From: Saprospirales bacterium
GTDB lineage: Bacteria > Bacteroidota > Bacteroidia > Chitinophagales > Saprospiraceae
Direction: 5' to 3'
Length of the DNA: 9,174 nucleotides
Assembly: GCA_024642645.1 (NCBI GenBank)
Contig: JAHEAS010000089.1
Coordinates: 1-9,174, forward strand
The notes beneath the pieces were generated by a model. The model saw only the letters and a program-made list of their open reading frames with translations, was not told the DNA's origin and did no database searches. How positions within the stretch are numbered: the stretch's first letter is position 1; each line of letters begins with the position of its first letter. This document shows, piece after piece, positions 1-6,870 of the stretch. Both the position numbers and the translations under genes were made by a program.

Positions 1-680
1 ACAATGGGTTTGTCATTTATTTTTAGGATTCCGTACCTGAACGTCGGCTCAAGCCTCAAGTTCATCCTGTTATTTATCCTGTAATCAATGCCAACGCCTA
101 TGGAAGGGGAGATATTGAATTTATCGTAGTCATAGGGCGGAGTGGTTTTGCTCCGGTCTTTTTTGCCATCCTCTTTTTCCAAAACGTGCCGCTGGGTCTC
201 TTTTATGAAAATATTCGCCGCCAGGCCAGCACTTGCCAAAAAGCGAACCTTGTTTTTGCCGACCGTATAGTTCACCTTCAGGGGGATATCTACGTAATGA
301 AAGTCGTAAATGAACTTTGATTTTATTGGCAAATCTGGGCTGGAGGAGCCCCAAGACAAATTCTTGTTTTTAGTTCGGTAGCCCTTGTTGGAATATTGGA
401 TGCCCGTCTCAATGCCAAAATTCGAATTTAACCGGTAGCAAACGTTTAGTCCGGCCGTGTAGCCAAGTTTGAAGGTTTCATTGTCATTTCGCACGTCAAT
501 CACAATATCGCTTGTCGAGCTGCCATCATTGTTTTTGAGGGTTCGGTAACAGGCGTCTGATGAGATGATGAGGCCGATTTGAATCCGTTTGTGGTTCGTT
601 GCTGAGGCTTCTGTGGTCAGTTCCTGACAATAAACACCGAGCGCCGCAAGGGTCAGGATGAAAGTTGAAAGGTGTTTCAT
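1..680 (-). CDS. PorT-type outer-membrane beta-barrel protein, 3' end cut by window edge
   Basis: The reverse strand from ATG at 680 is open for 226 codons to the left edge with no stop, so the C-terminus lies outside. The N-terminus (MKHLSTFILTLAALGVYCQE) is a signal peptide: a basic start, a hydrophobic core, and probable cleavage just before Gln19. The rest alternates short polar loops with amphipathic strands: FKLGYTAGLNVCYRL, FGIETGIQYSNKGYRTK, YVDIPLKVNYTVGKNKVRFLASAGLAANIFI, then ISPSIGVGIDYRINNRMNLRLEPTFRYGIL. The YVDIPL...G......G block followed by a late G-G-Y-R strand is typical of the outer-membrane barrel family around PorT (OMP_b-brl_2), usually about 200-250 residues, so little is probably missing. 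These proteins sit in the outer membrane; the substrate or partner is unknown. The family call rests on pattern, not a search. No promoter of the TAnnTTTG type was seen in the 66 bp upstream. Confidence 0.8.
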   Translation of the reverse strand, partial: MKHLSTFILTLAALGVYCQELTTEASATNHKRIQIGLIISSDACYRTLKNNDGSSTSDIVIDVRNDNETFKLGYTAGLNVCYRLNSNFGIETGIQYSNKGYRTKNKNLSWGSSSPDLPIKSKFIYDFHYVDIPLKVNYTVGKNKVRFLASAGLAANIFIKETQRHVLEKEDGKKDRSKTTPPYDYDKFNISPSIGVGIDYRINNRMNLRLEPTFRYGILKINDKPI

Positions 681-746
681 AGGTAGTTGAAGTTGTTGAT
701 TTATTGACGATTGCAACATTCGATTGAGGAATGTGGCCTCCTATTT

Positions 747-1310
747 TTAGACCCTTAGCGAGCCACGGAACCCCCTGGCGGCATAGTAGGATTCCGCACC
801 GTTGTGGTACACAAACACCGTTTCATAACGCCTATCGCAAAAGATGGCACCGCCGAGTTTTCTGATATCGGCAGGCGTTTTCACCCAACTTGACGTTTTG
901 GTATCGAATTTTCCAAGCTGCTGAAGCGCTCGGTATTGTTCCTCCGTCAAAATTTCAATGCCCATAGCAGCAGCCATATCAAGGGCGTTGTTTTCAGGTT
1001 TATATTCTTTCCTTGCCTCCAGCGCCTCACGGTCGTAACAAGCACTCCTTCGGCCTTTAGGGCTTTCTGCTGAGCAGTCATAAAAGATGAATTCGCCCGT
1101 TTTTTCATCATGGCCAACCACATCCGGTTCGCCGCCGGTGCTTTCCATTTCATGAAGTGACCATAGTTTTTCCCGGCTGGCTTCTAGCCTTTCCTGCACA
1201 TTGGCCCAAGCAAGACCTTGATGCCTGTTCATATTTTTCTCAAATCGGCTTTTTAATGCTCTGAGCAATGCTTCCCGTTGTTCAGAAGACAACTCCTTTT
1301 TATTTTCCAT
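747..1310 (-). CDS. DUF4256 family protein
   Basis: A 187-residue cytoplasmic protein with no signal peptide or membrane segment. Recognised as DUF4256 (PF14066) from its strongly conserved blocks: LSSEQREALLRALKSRFEKN (N-terminus), LWSLHEMESTGGEPDVVG (about 50-67), FIFYDCSAESPKGRRSACYD (about 74-93), ALDMAAAMGIEILTEEQYRALQ, and the C-terminal half with TKTSSWVKTPADIRKLGGA, FCDRRYETVFVYHNGAESYY and RGFRGSLRV. Length and end points match my recollection of the family (about 185-190 residues), so the gene appears intact. The biochemical function is unknown; many charged and aromatic conserved positions (DCSAESPKGRR, FDTKTSSW) suggest an enzyme or a ligand-binding protein, but that is inference. 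It starts 42 bp after the stop of the NagB/PIG-L gene on the same strand and may be transcribed with it; no promoter is visible in the short gap. Confidence 0.93.
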   Translation of the reverse strand: MENKKELSSEQREALLRALKSRFEKNMNRHQGLAWANVQERLEASREKLWSLHEMESTGGEPDVVGHDEKTGEFIFYDCSAESPKGRRSACYDREALEARKEYKPENNALDMAAAMGIEILTEEQYRALQQLGKFDTKTSSWVKTPADIRKLGGAIFCDRRYETVFVYHNGAESYYAARGFRGSLRV

Positions 1311-1352
1311 TTGCTTGAAATGTTGTTTTGATTTGCTTGGATTTGATTCCCC

Positions 1353-3296
1353 TCACTGCCACTCAAACTTCCACCTCGCAAATGCCTCCATCGCCTCATA
1401 TTCCGAAAGCCCTAAGCTGCGATAAAGCCCCGCCGTTGCTGCGTTCCGCTCCTTGGCACGCTGCCAGAACTCCCGCTCGTCTTCGCCGGGGAAGGGGGCG
1501 CTGTCCTTCTGCGACTGGTGCATGAAAATAGCCTTTTGCTTGCGGGCCACCTGGTCCGGTGACATCGGCACGGCCATGTCAATCTCGTGGATGGGGAACT
1601 CGTGCCAGGCGCCTCGGTAAAGCCAGAGCCAGCAGTCCTTCGCCCATTTTTTGTCCTTCAGTTTTTCGAAGGCAGCGAAAATGGCGTTCAGGCAGACCCG
1701 GTGCGTGCCGTGCGGGTCGGCGAGGTCGCCAGCGGCATAGACCTGGTGGGGCTGCACTTTTTCGATTAAATCAGCCACCACGTCAATGTCCGCTTGGGTG
1801 ATATCGCCCTTGCGCACCTTGCCCGTTTCATAAAACGGCATGTCCAGGAAGTGGATTTTGTCGTCGGTGAGGCCGGAATAGTGAGCGCCCGCCCGTGCCT
1901 CTCCCCGGCGGATGAGGCCCTTGATGCTCCGCACTTCCGGGATGTCCGGCTCGCCCTGCTTCTTGTTTTTCAGGAACCTGAGAATCTTCTTGTAGCGCTT
2001 CTCCATGTCGGCGTCCATCAGTCCCTGTGACTCGCCGAATTCCAGCAGGAACTCCGCATAGCGCTGGGCGTCGTGGTCGTGCACGGCGATGTTGCCGCTG
2101 GTCTGGTAGGCCACGTGGACCTCGTGCCCTTGGTCAACGAGCCGCATGAAGGTGCCGCCCATCGAAATCACGTCGTCGTCGGGGTGCGGCGAGAAGATAA
2201 TGACCCGCTTTTTGCCCGGGGTTGCCCGCTCTGGACGGGTGGAGTCATCGGAATTAGGTTTGCCGCCCGGCCAGCCGGTGATGGTGTGCTGTAGCCGGTT
2301 GAAAATCTTGATGTTAAGCTCGTAGGCCCCGCTTTCAAGCAGCATCAGTTCGCTGAGGCCGTGCTCGTTGTAGTCCTCGTTGGTGAGTTTGAGGATGGGC
2401 TTGCCCGTTTGTCGGCTCACCCAAGTCACCGCCTGGCAAGCCAGTTCCTCCGTCCAGTTGCAGACGCCACAGAGCCACGGCGCTTTGTTTTGTGTCAATT
2501 GCTCGGCAGCAGCTTTGTCCAAAATCACCTTTACGTTGGGGTGTTTTTGCAAAAAAGTGGCAGGGATGGCCGTTGTGATTTCCTCCTCCAGTGCCTTGGC
2601 GAGTACCGATGCCTTGTGTTGCCCCCAAGCCAACAGGAACACCGTGCGGGCCTTCATGATACTGGCCACACCCATGGTGATTGCCCTCGTTGGCACGTCT
2701 TCCTCCTGCCCGAAGTCCTTGATGGCGTCCCGGCGGGTGAGGCCGTCGAGGCGCACCATGCGGGTGAGGGAGCTTTCCCAGGAGCCCGGCTCGTTGAAGC
2801 CAACGTGACCCGTTCGCCCGATGCCTAACAGTTGGATGTCGATGCCGCCGTTCAGGTTGATTTGCTTTTCATACCAAGCGCAGTATTCCTGCGCCTTTTC
2901 CATCGGTACGGTACCGTCGGGGATGTGGATGTTTTCCTTCGGAACGTCCACGTGGTCGAACAGGTGCTCGTGCATGAAATGCCAGTAGCTCTGCGGCGCC
3001 TCCTTTTCCATCGGGTAGTACTCGTCGAGGTTGAAAGTGACCACGTTGTGGAAGCTCAGGTTTTCCTCCTGATGCAGCCGCACCAACTCCCGGTACACCT
3101 GAATCGGCGAGGAGCCAGTGGCCAGTCCAAGCACGATTTTCTCCCCATCTTGCTGTTTTTGGCGGATGGCTAGGGCAATGCTCCGCGCCACGTGGATGGA
3201 GGCTTCCCGGCTGTCGTCCCAGATTTTGACGGGGAGCTTCTCGAAGGTTTTGAACTGGAACTTGAGGGTGGGCTGGGTTACGGCTGATGATAGCAT
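1353..3296 (-). CDS. nagB: Glucosamine-6-phosphate deaminase fused to a PIG-L/LmbE deacetylase domain
   Basis: A 647-residue two-domain cytoplasmic enzyme. Residues about 15-295 are a NagB/SIS-like deaminase (glucosamine-6-P to fructose-6-P plus ammonia): the phosphate-binding LGLATGSSP (56-64), the TFNLDEYY motif with catalytic D91-E92 (E. coli D72-E73), and GIGRTGHVGFNEP (158-170) containing H164 and E169, equivalent to E. coli H143 and E148. The E. coli D141 position is T162 here. A polar linker (about 343-362) leads to a PIG-L domain, about 363-600, with the metal motif SPHPDDD (369-375; H371, D374) and the late DPHGTH (527-532), the usual third metal ligand region. PIG-L enzymes remove acetyl from GlcNAc-containing substrates. 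The fusion is known in Bacteroidota; a single enzyme of about 266 residues is normal elsewhere. Start chosen at the first ATG, giving a short N-terminal lead before the domain. It lies downstream of the ROK kinase unit and upstream of DUF4256. Confidence 0.93.
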   Translation of the reverse strand: MLSSAVTQPTLKFQFKTFEKLPVKIWDDSREASIHVARSIALAIRQKQQDGEKIVLGLATGSSPIQVYRELVRLHQEENLSFHNVVTFNLDEYYPMEKEAPQSYWHFMHEHLFDHVDVPKENIHIPDGTVPMEKAQEYCAWYEKQINLNGGIDIQLLGIGRTGHVGFNEPGSWESSLTRMVRLDGLTRRDAIKDFGQEEDVPTRAITMGVASIMKARTVFLLAWGQHKASVLAKALEEEITTAIPATFLQKHPNVKVILDKAAAEQLTQNKAPWLCGVCNWTEELACQAVTWVSRQTGKPILKLTNEDYNEHGLSELMLLESGAYELNIKIFNRLQHTITGWPGGKPNSDDSTRPERATPGKKRVIIFSPHPDDDVISMGGTFMRLVDQGHEVHVAYQTSGNIAVHDHDAQRYAEFLLEFGESQGLMDADMEKRYKKILRFLKNKKQGEPDIPEVRSIKGLIRRGEARAGAHYSGLTDDKIHFLDMPFYETGKVRKGDITQADIDVVADLIEKVQPHQVYAAGDLADPHGTHRVCLNAIFAAFEKLKDKKWAKDCWLWLYRGAWHEFPIHEIDMAVPMSPDQVARKQKAIFMHQSQKDSAPFPGEDEREFWQRAKERNAATAGLYRSLGLSEYEAMEAFARWKFEWQ

Positions 3297-3352
3297 ATTC
3301 GGTTGTTTTTTTTGATTTTTACGTTTTGTTTTGGCGGTCTTTTCGAGTTGGG

Positions 3353-3371
3353 GCGAAGTTACAAACTTCGC
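3353..3371. repeat. Perfect 8-bp inverted repeat upstream of the NagB/PIG-L gene
   Basis: GCGAAGTT (3353-3360), spacer ACA, AACTTCGC (3364-3371): a perfect hairpin or operator-like palindrome 57 bp upstream of the nagB-type start codon. There is no T-tract on either side, so it does not look like a terminator. On the minus strand its centre reads GAAGTTTG, one base off the Bacteroidota -7 consensus TAnnTTTG, so a weak promoter inside the palindrome is possible. It could be a repressor site or a small dispersed palindromic repeat; the sequence alone does not decide. The remainder of the 3297-3463 gap shows nothing else convincing. Confidence 0.45.
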
Positions 3372-3463
3372 TGTTGTAGGGAAATGGATGCGGATAATTA
3401 AGGGGACGTTTCAAAACCGCCGCTCAATAACGTGAAGGCTATAGTTTCGAACCCCGTTCCGAA

Positions 3464-3979
3464 CTAATCCACCCGAAGCTTGTGCCTCAGCGCCAATATC
3501 CCCTTCACCACTTTACGAAGGCCCTGCACTTGCTCCTGGCTCATCTCCCTTTTCGAGATAATGTTCGCCTGCAGCTTGGTCTGGTAAACAAGGAAAACTT
3601 CCTTCGTCTCCACGACTTGGTAGATTTTGTCCCAGGTCATTTTCGTCTCAAAACTTTCCCCTTTCATCGCTATCCACTCAAAGTCCACTGTCCATACTAT
3701 GCGCTCCGTGAAGCGGTTTTTGGTACGGAAGGCATTGCGGCATTTGAAGTAAATCAGCGCTGGCAGGAACAGCAAAAAATAAATCCCCAAGAAAAGCTGT
3801 GCATAAAATATCCGCCCTTGCATATTACCATATCCTTTATAAAAAACAGGAGCCATAATGAGCATAAATGCACCCAACACGGTGAGAACAATCATGGCTG
3901 GCCGCCGATATGAGGTGTAAAAACTGGCCTTCAGGAACTCCCGAAAACTCAGCTGACTGGTGAATTTTACTTGGTTCAT
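3464..3979 (-). CDS. YcxB-domain membrane protein
   Basis: A 171-residue protein with two predicted membrane helices, about 28-47 (PAMIVLTVLGAFMLIMAPVF) and about 58-78 (FYAQLFLGIYFLLFLPALIYF), followed by a soluble domain from about 90. That domain has the YcxB-like layout (PF14317): FTERIVWTVDFEWIAMKGES, then MTWDKIYQVVETKEVFLVY and IISKREMSQEQVQGLRKVV. The frame stays open for 45 more codons upstream, but those lie inside the kinase gene in another frame. The ATG at 3979, one base after the kinase TAA (3981-3983), gives the natural N-terminus, so translation is probably coupled to the kinase. Function is unknown; family members are small membrane proteins often next to unrelated metabolic genes. 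The domain call is from sequence pattern and is moderately sure; the membrane topology is clear. Confidence 0.82.
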   Translation of the reverse strand: MNQVKFTSQLSFREFLKASFYTSYRRPAMIVLTVLGAFMLIMAPVFYKGYGNMQGRIFYAQLFLGIYFLLFLPALIYFKCRNAFRTKNRFTERIVWTVDFEWIAMKGESFETKMTWDKIYQVVETKEVFLVYQTKLQANIISKREMSQEQVQGLRKVVKGILALRHKLRVD

Positions 3980-3980
3980 T

Positions 3981-4934
3981 TTAATGAGTTTTAGAATTCC
4001 AAACCAGCGCCGCCGCCCCCAACAGCGCCGCATCGTTTTCACCCAAAGTGGAGGCCAATACCTTGATTTTGGCACCTTTGTGAAACGCCAAGGCATGCCG
4101 TTCCAGGCTGGCAATAGTGGGCTCGAAAAGCAGGTCGCCCGCCATGGTCAAGCCGCCAGACAGCACGATGGCTTCCGGCTCGAACCATGCCGCCATATCC
4201 GCCAGTGCCCTACCCAGGGTCTCGCCCGTTTGCAGGAATGCCTTTTTTGCCAAAAAATCGCCCGAAATGGCGGCCTCCGAAATGCGCCGGGCCGTCATGG
4301 CCTCATAGCTGATGCTGCGCAATGGGCTGTCATCCATCAGGTTGGCCATGAGGTCGAACACCGTGCGCTTCAGGCCAGTAGCACTCACGTAGGTCTCCAA
4401 GCAGCCAAAACGCCCACAGCCGCAGGCCCTTCCACTGGGCTGCACACAGACATGCCCCGCCTCGCCGCCATGCCCAAACTCGCCGCCCAGCAATTGCCCA
4501 TTGGCCACGATGCCACAGCCGAGACCCGTGCCCAGCGTCAGCAGCATGAAGTTTTTCATGCCTTTTGCTGCGCCAAAATGCCACTCTCCGAGCGTGCTGG
4601 CGTTGCCGTCCTTCACTAGGGAGACCGGAATACGCTGCCGCTCGTACACGGTTTTCACAAACTCCACCTTTGGTGAAAAAGGCAAGTTGGCAGCGTTCTC
4701 GATGGTGCCTTCCTGCTCGTTGACGCTGGGCGCACCGGCTCCGATGCCCACCACTTGCACGGAGTCATCGGCCATCAAGCCGTCAATGCTTGCAAAAAGG
4801 TGTTGGAAAAAGTCGTGCTCGTCCACCCGTTCGTTGGTGGAAAAAGAAGACCGACTGATGATATTGCCAGCCGGGTCTATCAATGAGAGTTTGGTGGAAG
4901 TGCCTCCTATGTCAATGCCGAGTGCTAGTTGCAT
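3981..4934 (-). CDS. ROK family sugar kinase (glucokinase / N-acetylglucosamine kinase type)
   Basis: A 317-residue cytoplasmic ATP-dependent sugar kinase. The N-terminal phosphate loop is LGIDIGGTSTKLSLID (5-20). The catalytic base is D109 in VKDGNASTLGE, and the second ATP motif is LTLGTGLGCGIV (132-143). The ROK signature follows: GHGGEAGHV (154-162) and the zinc knuckle CGCGRFGCLE (171-180), with H161, C171, C173 and C178 as ligands. A last glycine-rich block, AIVLSGGLTMAGDLLFEP, closes the fold. Family length is about 300-320. The frame runs 43 codons further upstream, but that stretch has no kinase similarity and would contain the promoter; ATG at 4934 puts the ATP motif at the usual place. 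Substrate cannot be read from sequence: glucose, GlcNAc or ManNAc are all possible. The NagB/PIG-L gene downstream and murA upstream favour an amino sugar, by inference. Not a ROK repressor, since there is no N-terminal helix-turn-helix. Confidence 0.92.
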   Translation of the reverse strand: MQLALGIDIGGTSTKLSLIDPAGNIISRSSFSTNERVDEHDFFQHLFASIDGLMADDSVQVVGIGAGAPSVNEQEGTIENAANLPFSPKVEFVKTVYERQRIPVSLVKDGNASTLGEWHFGAAKGMKNFMLLTLGTGLGCGIVANGQLLGGEFGHGGEAGHVCVQPSGRACGCGRFGCLETYVSATGLKRTVFDLMANLMDDSPLRSISYEAMTARRISEAAISGDFLAKKAFLQTGETLGRALADMAAWFEPEAIVLSGGLTMAGDLLFEPTIASLERHALAFHKGAKIKVLASTLGENDAALLGAAALVWNSKTH

Positions 4935-4975
4935 GGTCAAGTTCAGTTGGTGATGCAAATTGCTAGTTTCAGCAG

Positions 4976-4983
4976 CAAATCTA
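4976..4983 (-). promoter_or_regulatory. Bacteroidota-type -7 element for the ROK kinase unit
   Basis: Read on the minus strand this is TAGATTTG, a full match to the Bacteroidota primary sigma factor -7 consensus TAnnTTTG. It would place transcription start near 4968 and give a leader of about 34 nt before the kinase ATG. I see no clear TTG-type -33 box at the expected spacing, so the call is moderate. It also argues against the longer reading of the kinase frame, which would begin upstream of this site. Confidence 0.5.
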
Positions 4984-5070
4984 AAAAGTTGGAACTGGGG
5001 AGAAGTTATTTTTTGGTTTTCACCGACCACCGCCCCATCTTCACCGCCAACTAGCAAGGGCAAGGTTTAC

Positions 5071-5078
5071 TACTTTTG
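5071..5078 (+). promoter_or_regulatory. Bacteroidota-type -7 element for murA
   Basis: TACTTTTG matches TAnnTTTG exactly and lies 33 bp before the murA ATG, predicting a start near 5085 and a leader of roughly 25 nt. No good -33 TTG box is visible at 19-21 bp upstream. Together with the opposite element at 4976-4983, this makes 4935-5110 a divergent promoter region shared by the kinase unit and murA, with about 87 bp between the two -7 elements. Confidence 0.55.
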
Positions 5079-5110
5079 CCTTCGTCCTTTTTACTTTTTA
5101 CTTAAACATC

Positions 5111-6421
5111 ATGCAAACCTCTTCTTTTGAAGTAACCGGAGGCCGCCAGTTGAGCGGCAGCATCGTGCCGAAAGGTGCCAAAAACGAAGCCCTTCAAGTC
5201 ATCTGTGCCCCACTGCTGACTGCTGAAAAAGTCATCATCTCCAACATCCCAGATATTGCAGACGTGCGCAGCCAGATTGAGCTGATGCGGGGCCTTGGAG
5301 TGAAGGTGGAGCGCCTTGCCACGGACACCTACAGCTTTCAGGCCGACGAGATAGACCGCAATCTTTTTGAGAATAAAAACTTCCTTGGCAATGCCCGCCG
5401 CATCCGTGGCTCGGTGATGCTGATGGGGGCGCTATTGGGTCGCTTCCGCAAGGCGCTGTTGCCGCAGCCCGGCGGTGACAAAATCGGGCGACGCAGGCTC
5501 GACACCCACTTTCTTGGCCTCCAAAAACTCGGTGCCGAGTTTCGCTACGACGCCGAGGAGCGCATGTATTTCATCGAAGCACCCCAGCTCCGTGGCACGC
5601 ACCTGCTCATGGACGAAATCAGTGTGACCGGCACGGCCAACGTCCTTTTCGCCGCTGTGCTTGCCGAAGGCACCACCACCATTTACAACGCCGCTTGTGA
5701 GCCTTATGTGCAGCAGCTTTGTAAAATGCTGAACAAAATGGGCGCAAAAATTAGCGGCATCGGCTCCAACCTGCTCACCATCGAGGGTGTCACCTCACTC
5801 GGCGGAGCGGAGCATCGATGCCTGCCGGACATGATTGAAATTGGAAGTTTTATTGGCTTGGCGGCAATGACGCAGTCCGAACTGACCATCAAGGATTGCA
5901 GCGTGACCGAACTGGGAAACATCCTGCCCGTGTTCGAGCGGATGGGCGTTAAAATGGACATCCAAGGCGACGATATCCACATCCCAGCACAGGAGGAAAT
6001 CGAAATCCAGTCGTTCATTGACGGCTCCATCATGACGGTGTACGATTCGCCGTGGCCGGGCTTCACCCCCGACCTCATGAGCATCATCCTTGTGATGGCC
6101 ACTCAGGCAAAGGGAAGCGTTTTGATACACCAAAAAATGTTCGAGAGCCGCCTTTTCTTCGTGGACAAGCTGATTGACATGGGCGCACAAATCATCCTCT
6201 GCGACCCGCACCGGGCCACGGTCATCGGCCTCAACCGCCGCTTCCAACTGCGGGGCATCGAAATGACCTCGCCGGACATCCGGGCGGGCGTGGCACTGCT
6301 CATCGCCGCACTCTCAGCACGTGGCAAGAGTGTCATCCACAATATCCATCAAATTGACCGGGGCTATGAGCGTATTGACGAGCGGTTGAATGCACTGGGG
6401 GCGGAGATTCGGAGGGTGTGA
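5111..6421 (+). CDS. murA: UDP-N-acetylglucosamine 1-carboxyvinyltransferase
   Basis: A 436-residue cytoplasmic enzyme that transfers enolpyruvyl from phosphoenolpyruvate to UDP-GlcNAc, the first committed step of peptidoglycan synthesis. Visible family marks: PKGAKNEALQVICAPLL (20-36) with K24-N25, equal to E. coli K22-N23; RIRGSVMLMGALLGRF (97-112); the active-site loop PGGDKIGRRRLDTHF (120-134); DSPWPGFTPDLMS with the Asp matching E. coli D305; FESRLFFVDKLIDMGA; and the C-terminal IDRGYERIDERLNALGA containing the Arg that matches E. coli R397. In the loop, the Cys that fosfomycin alkylates (E. coli C115) is Asp (D123), a change known to keep activity but abolish covalent fosfomycin binding in other bacteria. 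Length fits the family (about 420-440). The ATG at 5111 is preceded by a promoter element and a stop-rich AT stretch. Single gene, divergent from the ROK kinase, with a likely terminator at 6456-6495. Confidence 0.97.
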   Translation: MQTSSFEVTGGRQLSGSIVPKGAKNEALQVICAPLLTAEKVIISNIPDIADVRSQIELMRGLGVKVERLATDTYSFQADEIDRNLFENKNFLGNARRIRGSVMLMGALLGRFRKALLPQPGGDKIGRRRLDTHFLGLQKLGAEFRYDAEERMYFIEAPQLRGTHLLMDEISVTGTANVLFAAVLAEGTTTIYNAACEPYVQQLCKMLNKMGAKISGIGSNLLTIEGVTSLGGAEHRCLPDMIEIGSFIGLAAMTQSELTIKDCSVTELGNILPVFERMGVKMDIQGDDIHIPAQEEIEIQSFIDGSIMTVYDSPWPGFTPDLMSIILVMATQAKGSVLIHQKMFESRLFFVDKLIDMGAQIILCDPHRATVIGLNRRFQLRGIEMTSPDIRAGVALLIAALSARGKSVIHNIHQIDRGYERIDERLNALGAEIRRV

Positions 6422-6455
6422 AACGGAAGTCTCAGGATACAAGATTGAATGTTAC

Positions 6456-6495
6456 AGCTCGAACCTCAAACTTTGACGAGCTACTAATTTTTTTT
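6456..6495 (+). terminator. Probable rho-independent terminator after murA
   Basis: AGCTCG (6456-6461) pairs perfectly with CGAGCT (6477-6482) around a 15-nt loop, followed after five bases by eight T (6488-6495). It lies 35 bp beyond the murA stop, as expected. The six-pair stem and long loop are weak for a terminator, so confidence is moderate. Confidence 0.5.
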
Positions 6496-6870
6496 GCAAA
6501 TCGTTGATTATCAGTTGATTTAAACATGGTTATTGCAATGGTTTTACCCATGCCTTGTAATGCCAAGATTACATTGCTAACTTTTCACCTCAAGTAATTT
6601 GCTGGGCACTTCAGAACTTACGTTAAAAATCTTCCCTCCACACAGCCCGGCAAACTCTCATATCTGGTCTCCGTTTTCCACTAAAAATTTGATTCCCTTG
6701 CCAGCGATTGGTATTCGGGCTTGCTTCTTCCTCATCATTTCAGGGTTACACATCGGTCTATTCACACCATTATTTTGATCAAAAACATCAATGTAAACCA
6801 CCATGCCGCAAGGGCGAGGCCGGGGATTGTTTTCGTGTCGATACTTACAGTTATTACTAAAACAAACATT
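6496..6870. other. Gene-free spacer between murA and the T9SS-exported protein
   Basis: AT-rich, with no open frame that resembles a protein. The frame of the next gene is open back to 6721, but its translation there (many His, Arg and Ile, no domain) looks non-coding, and a clean signal peptide begins only at 6871. I found no full TAnnTTTG match; ATTATTTTG around 6770 is one base off. A long reverse-strand frame covering 6658-7260 is a shadow. Promoter elements for the downstream gene must be here but cannot be pinned down. Confidence 0.6.

Noticed and set aside
130..354. Reverse-strand open frame of 74 codons
   Set aside because: It lies in another frame of the outer-membrane barrel gene, which has a signal peptide and barrel-like strands; this one has neither.
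2361..2828. Plus-strand open frames of 142-155 codons over the NagB domain
   Set aside because: Antisense shadows of a high-GC coding gene with clear domain motifs; their translations show no recognisable domain.
3400..3463. Terminator after the YcxB gene
   Set aside because: Only short imperfect stems around TTCGAA, and no T-tract on the minus strand.
3960..4619. Plus-strand open frame of 219 codons
   Set aside because: Antisense to the ROK kinase, whose ATP and zinc motifs fix the true frame.
4935..5063. 43-codon N-terminal extension of the ROK kinase
   Set aside because: No kinase similarity, and it includes the likely -7 element; ATG at 4934 gives the standard N-terminus.
5795..6247. 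Reverse-strand frame of 150 codons inside murA
   Set aside because: Shadow of murA, which has all expected catalytic residues in the other direction.
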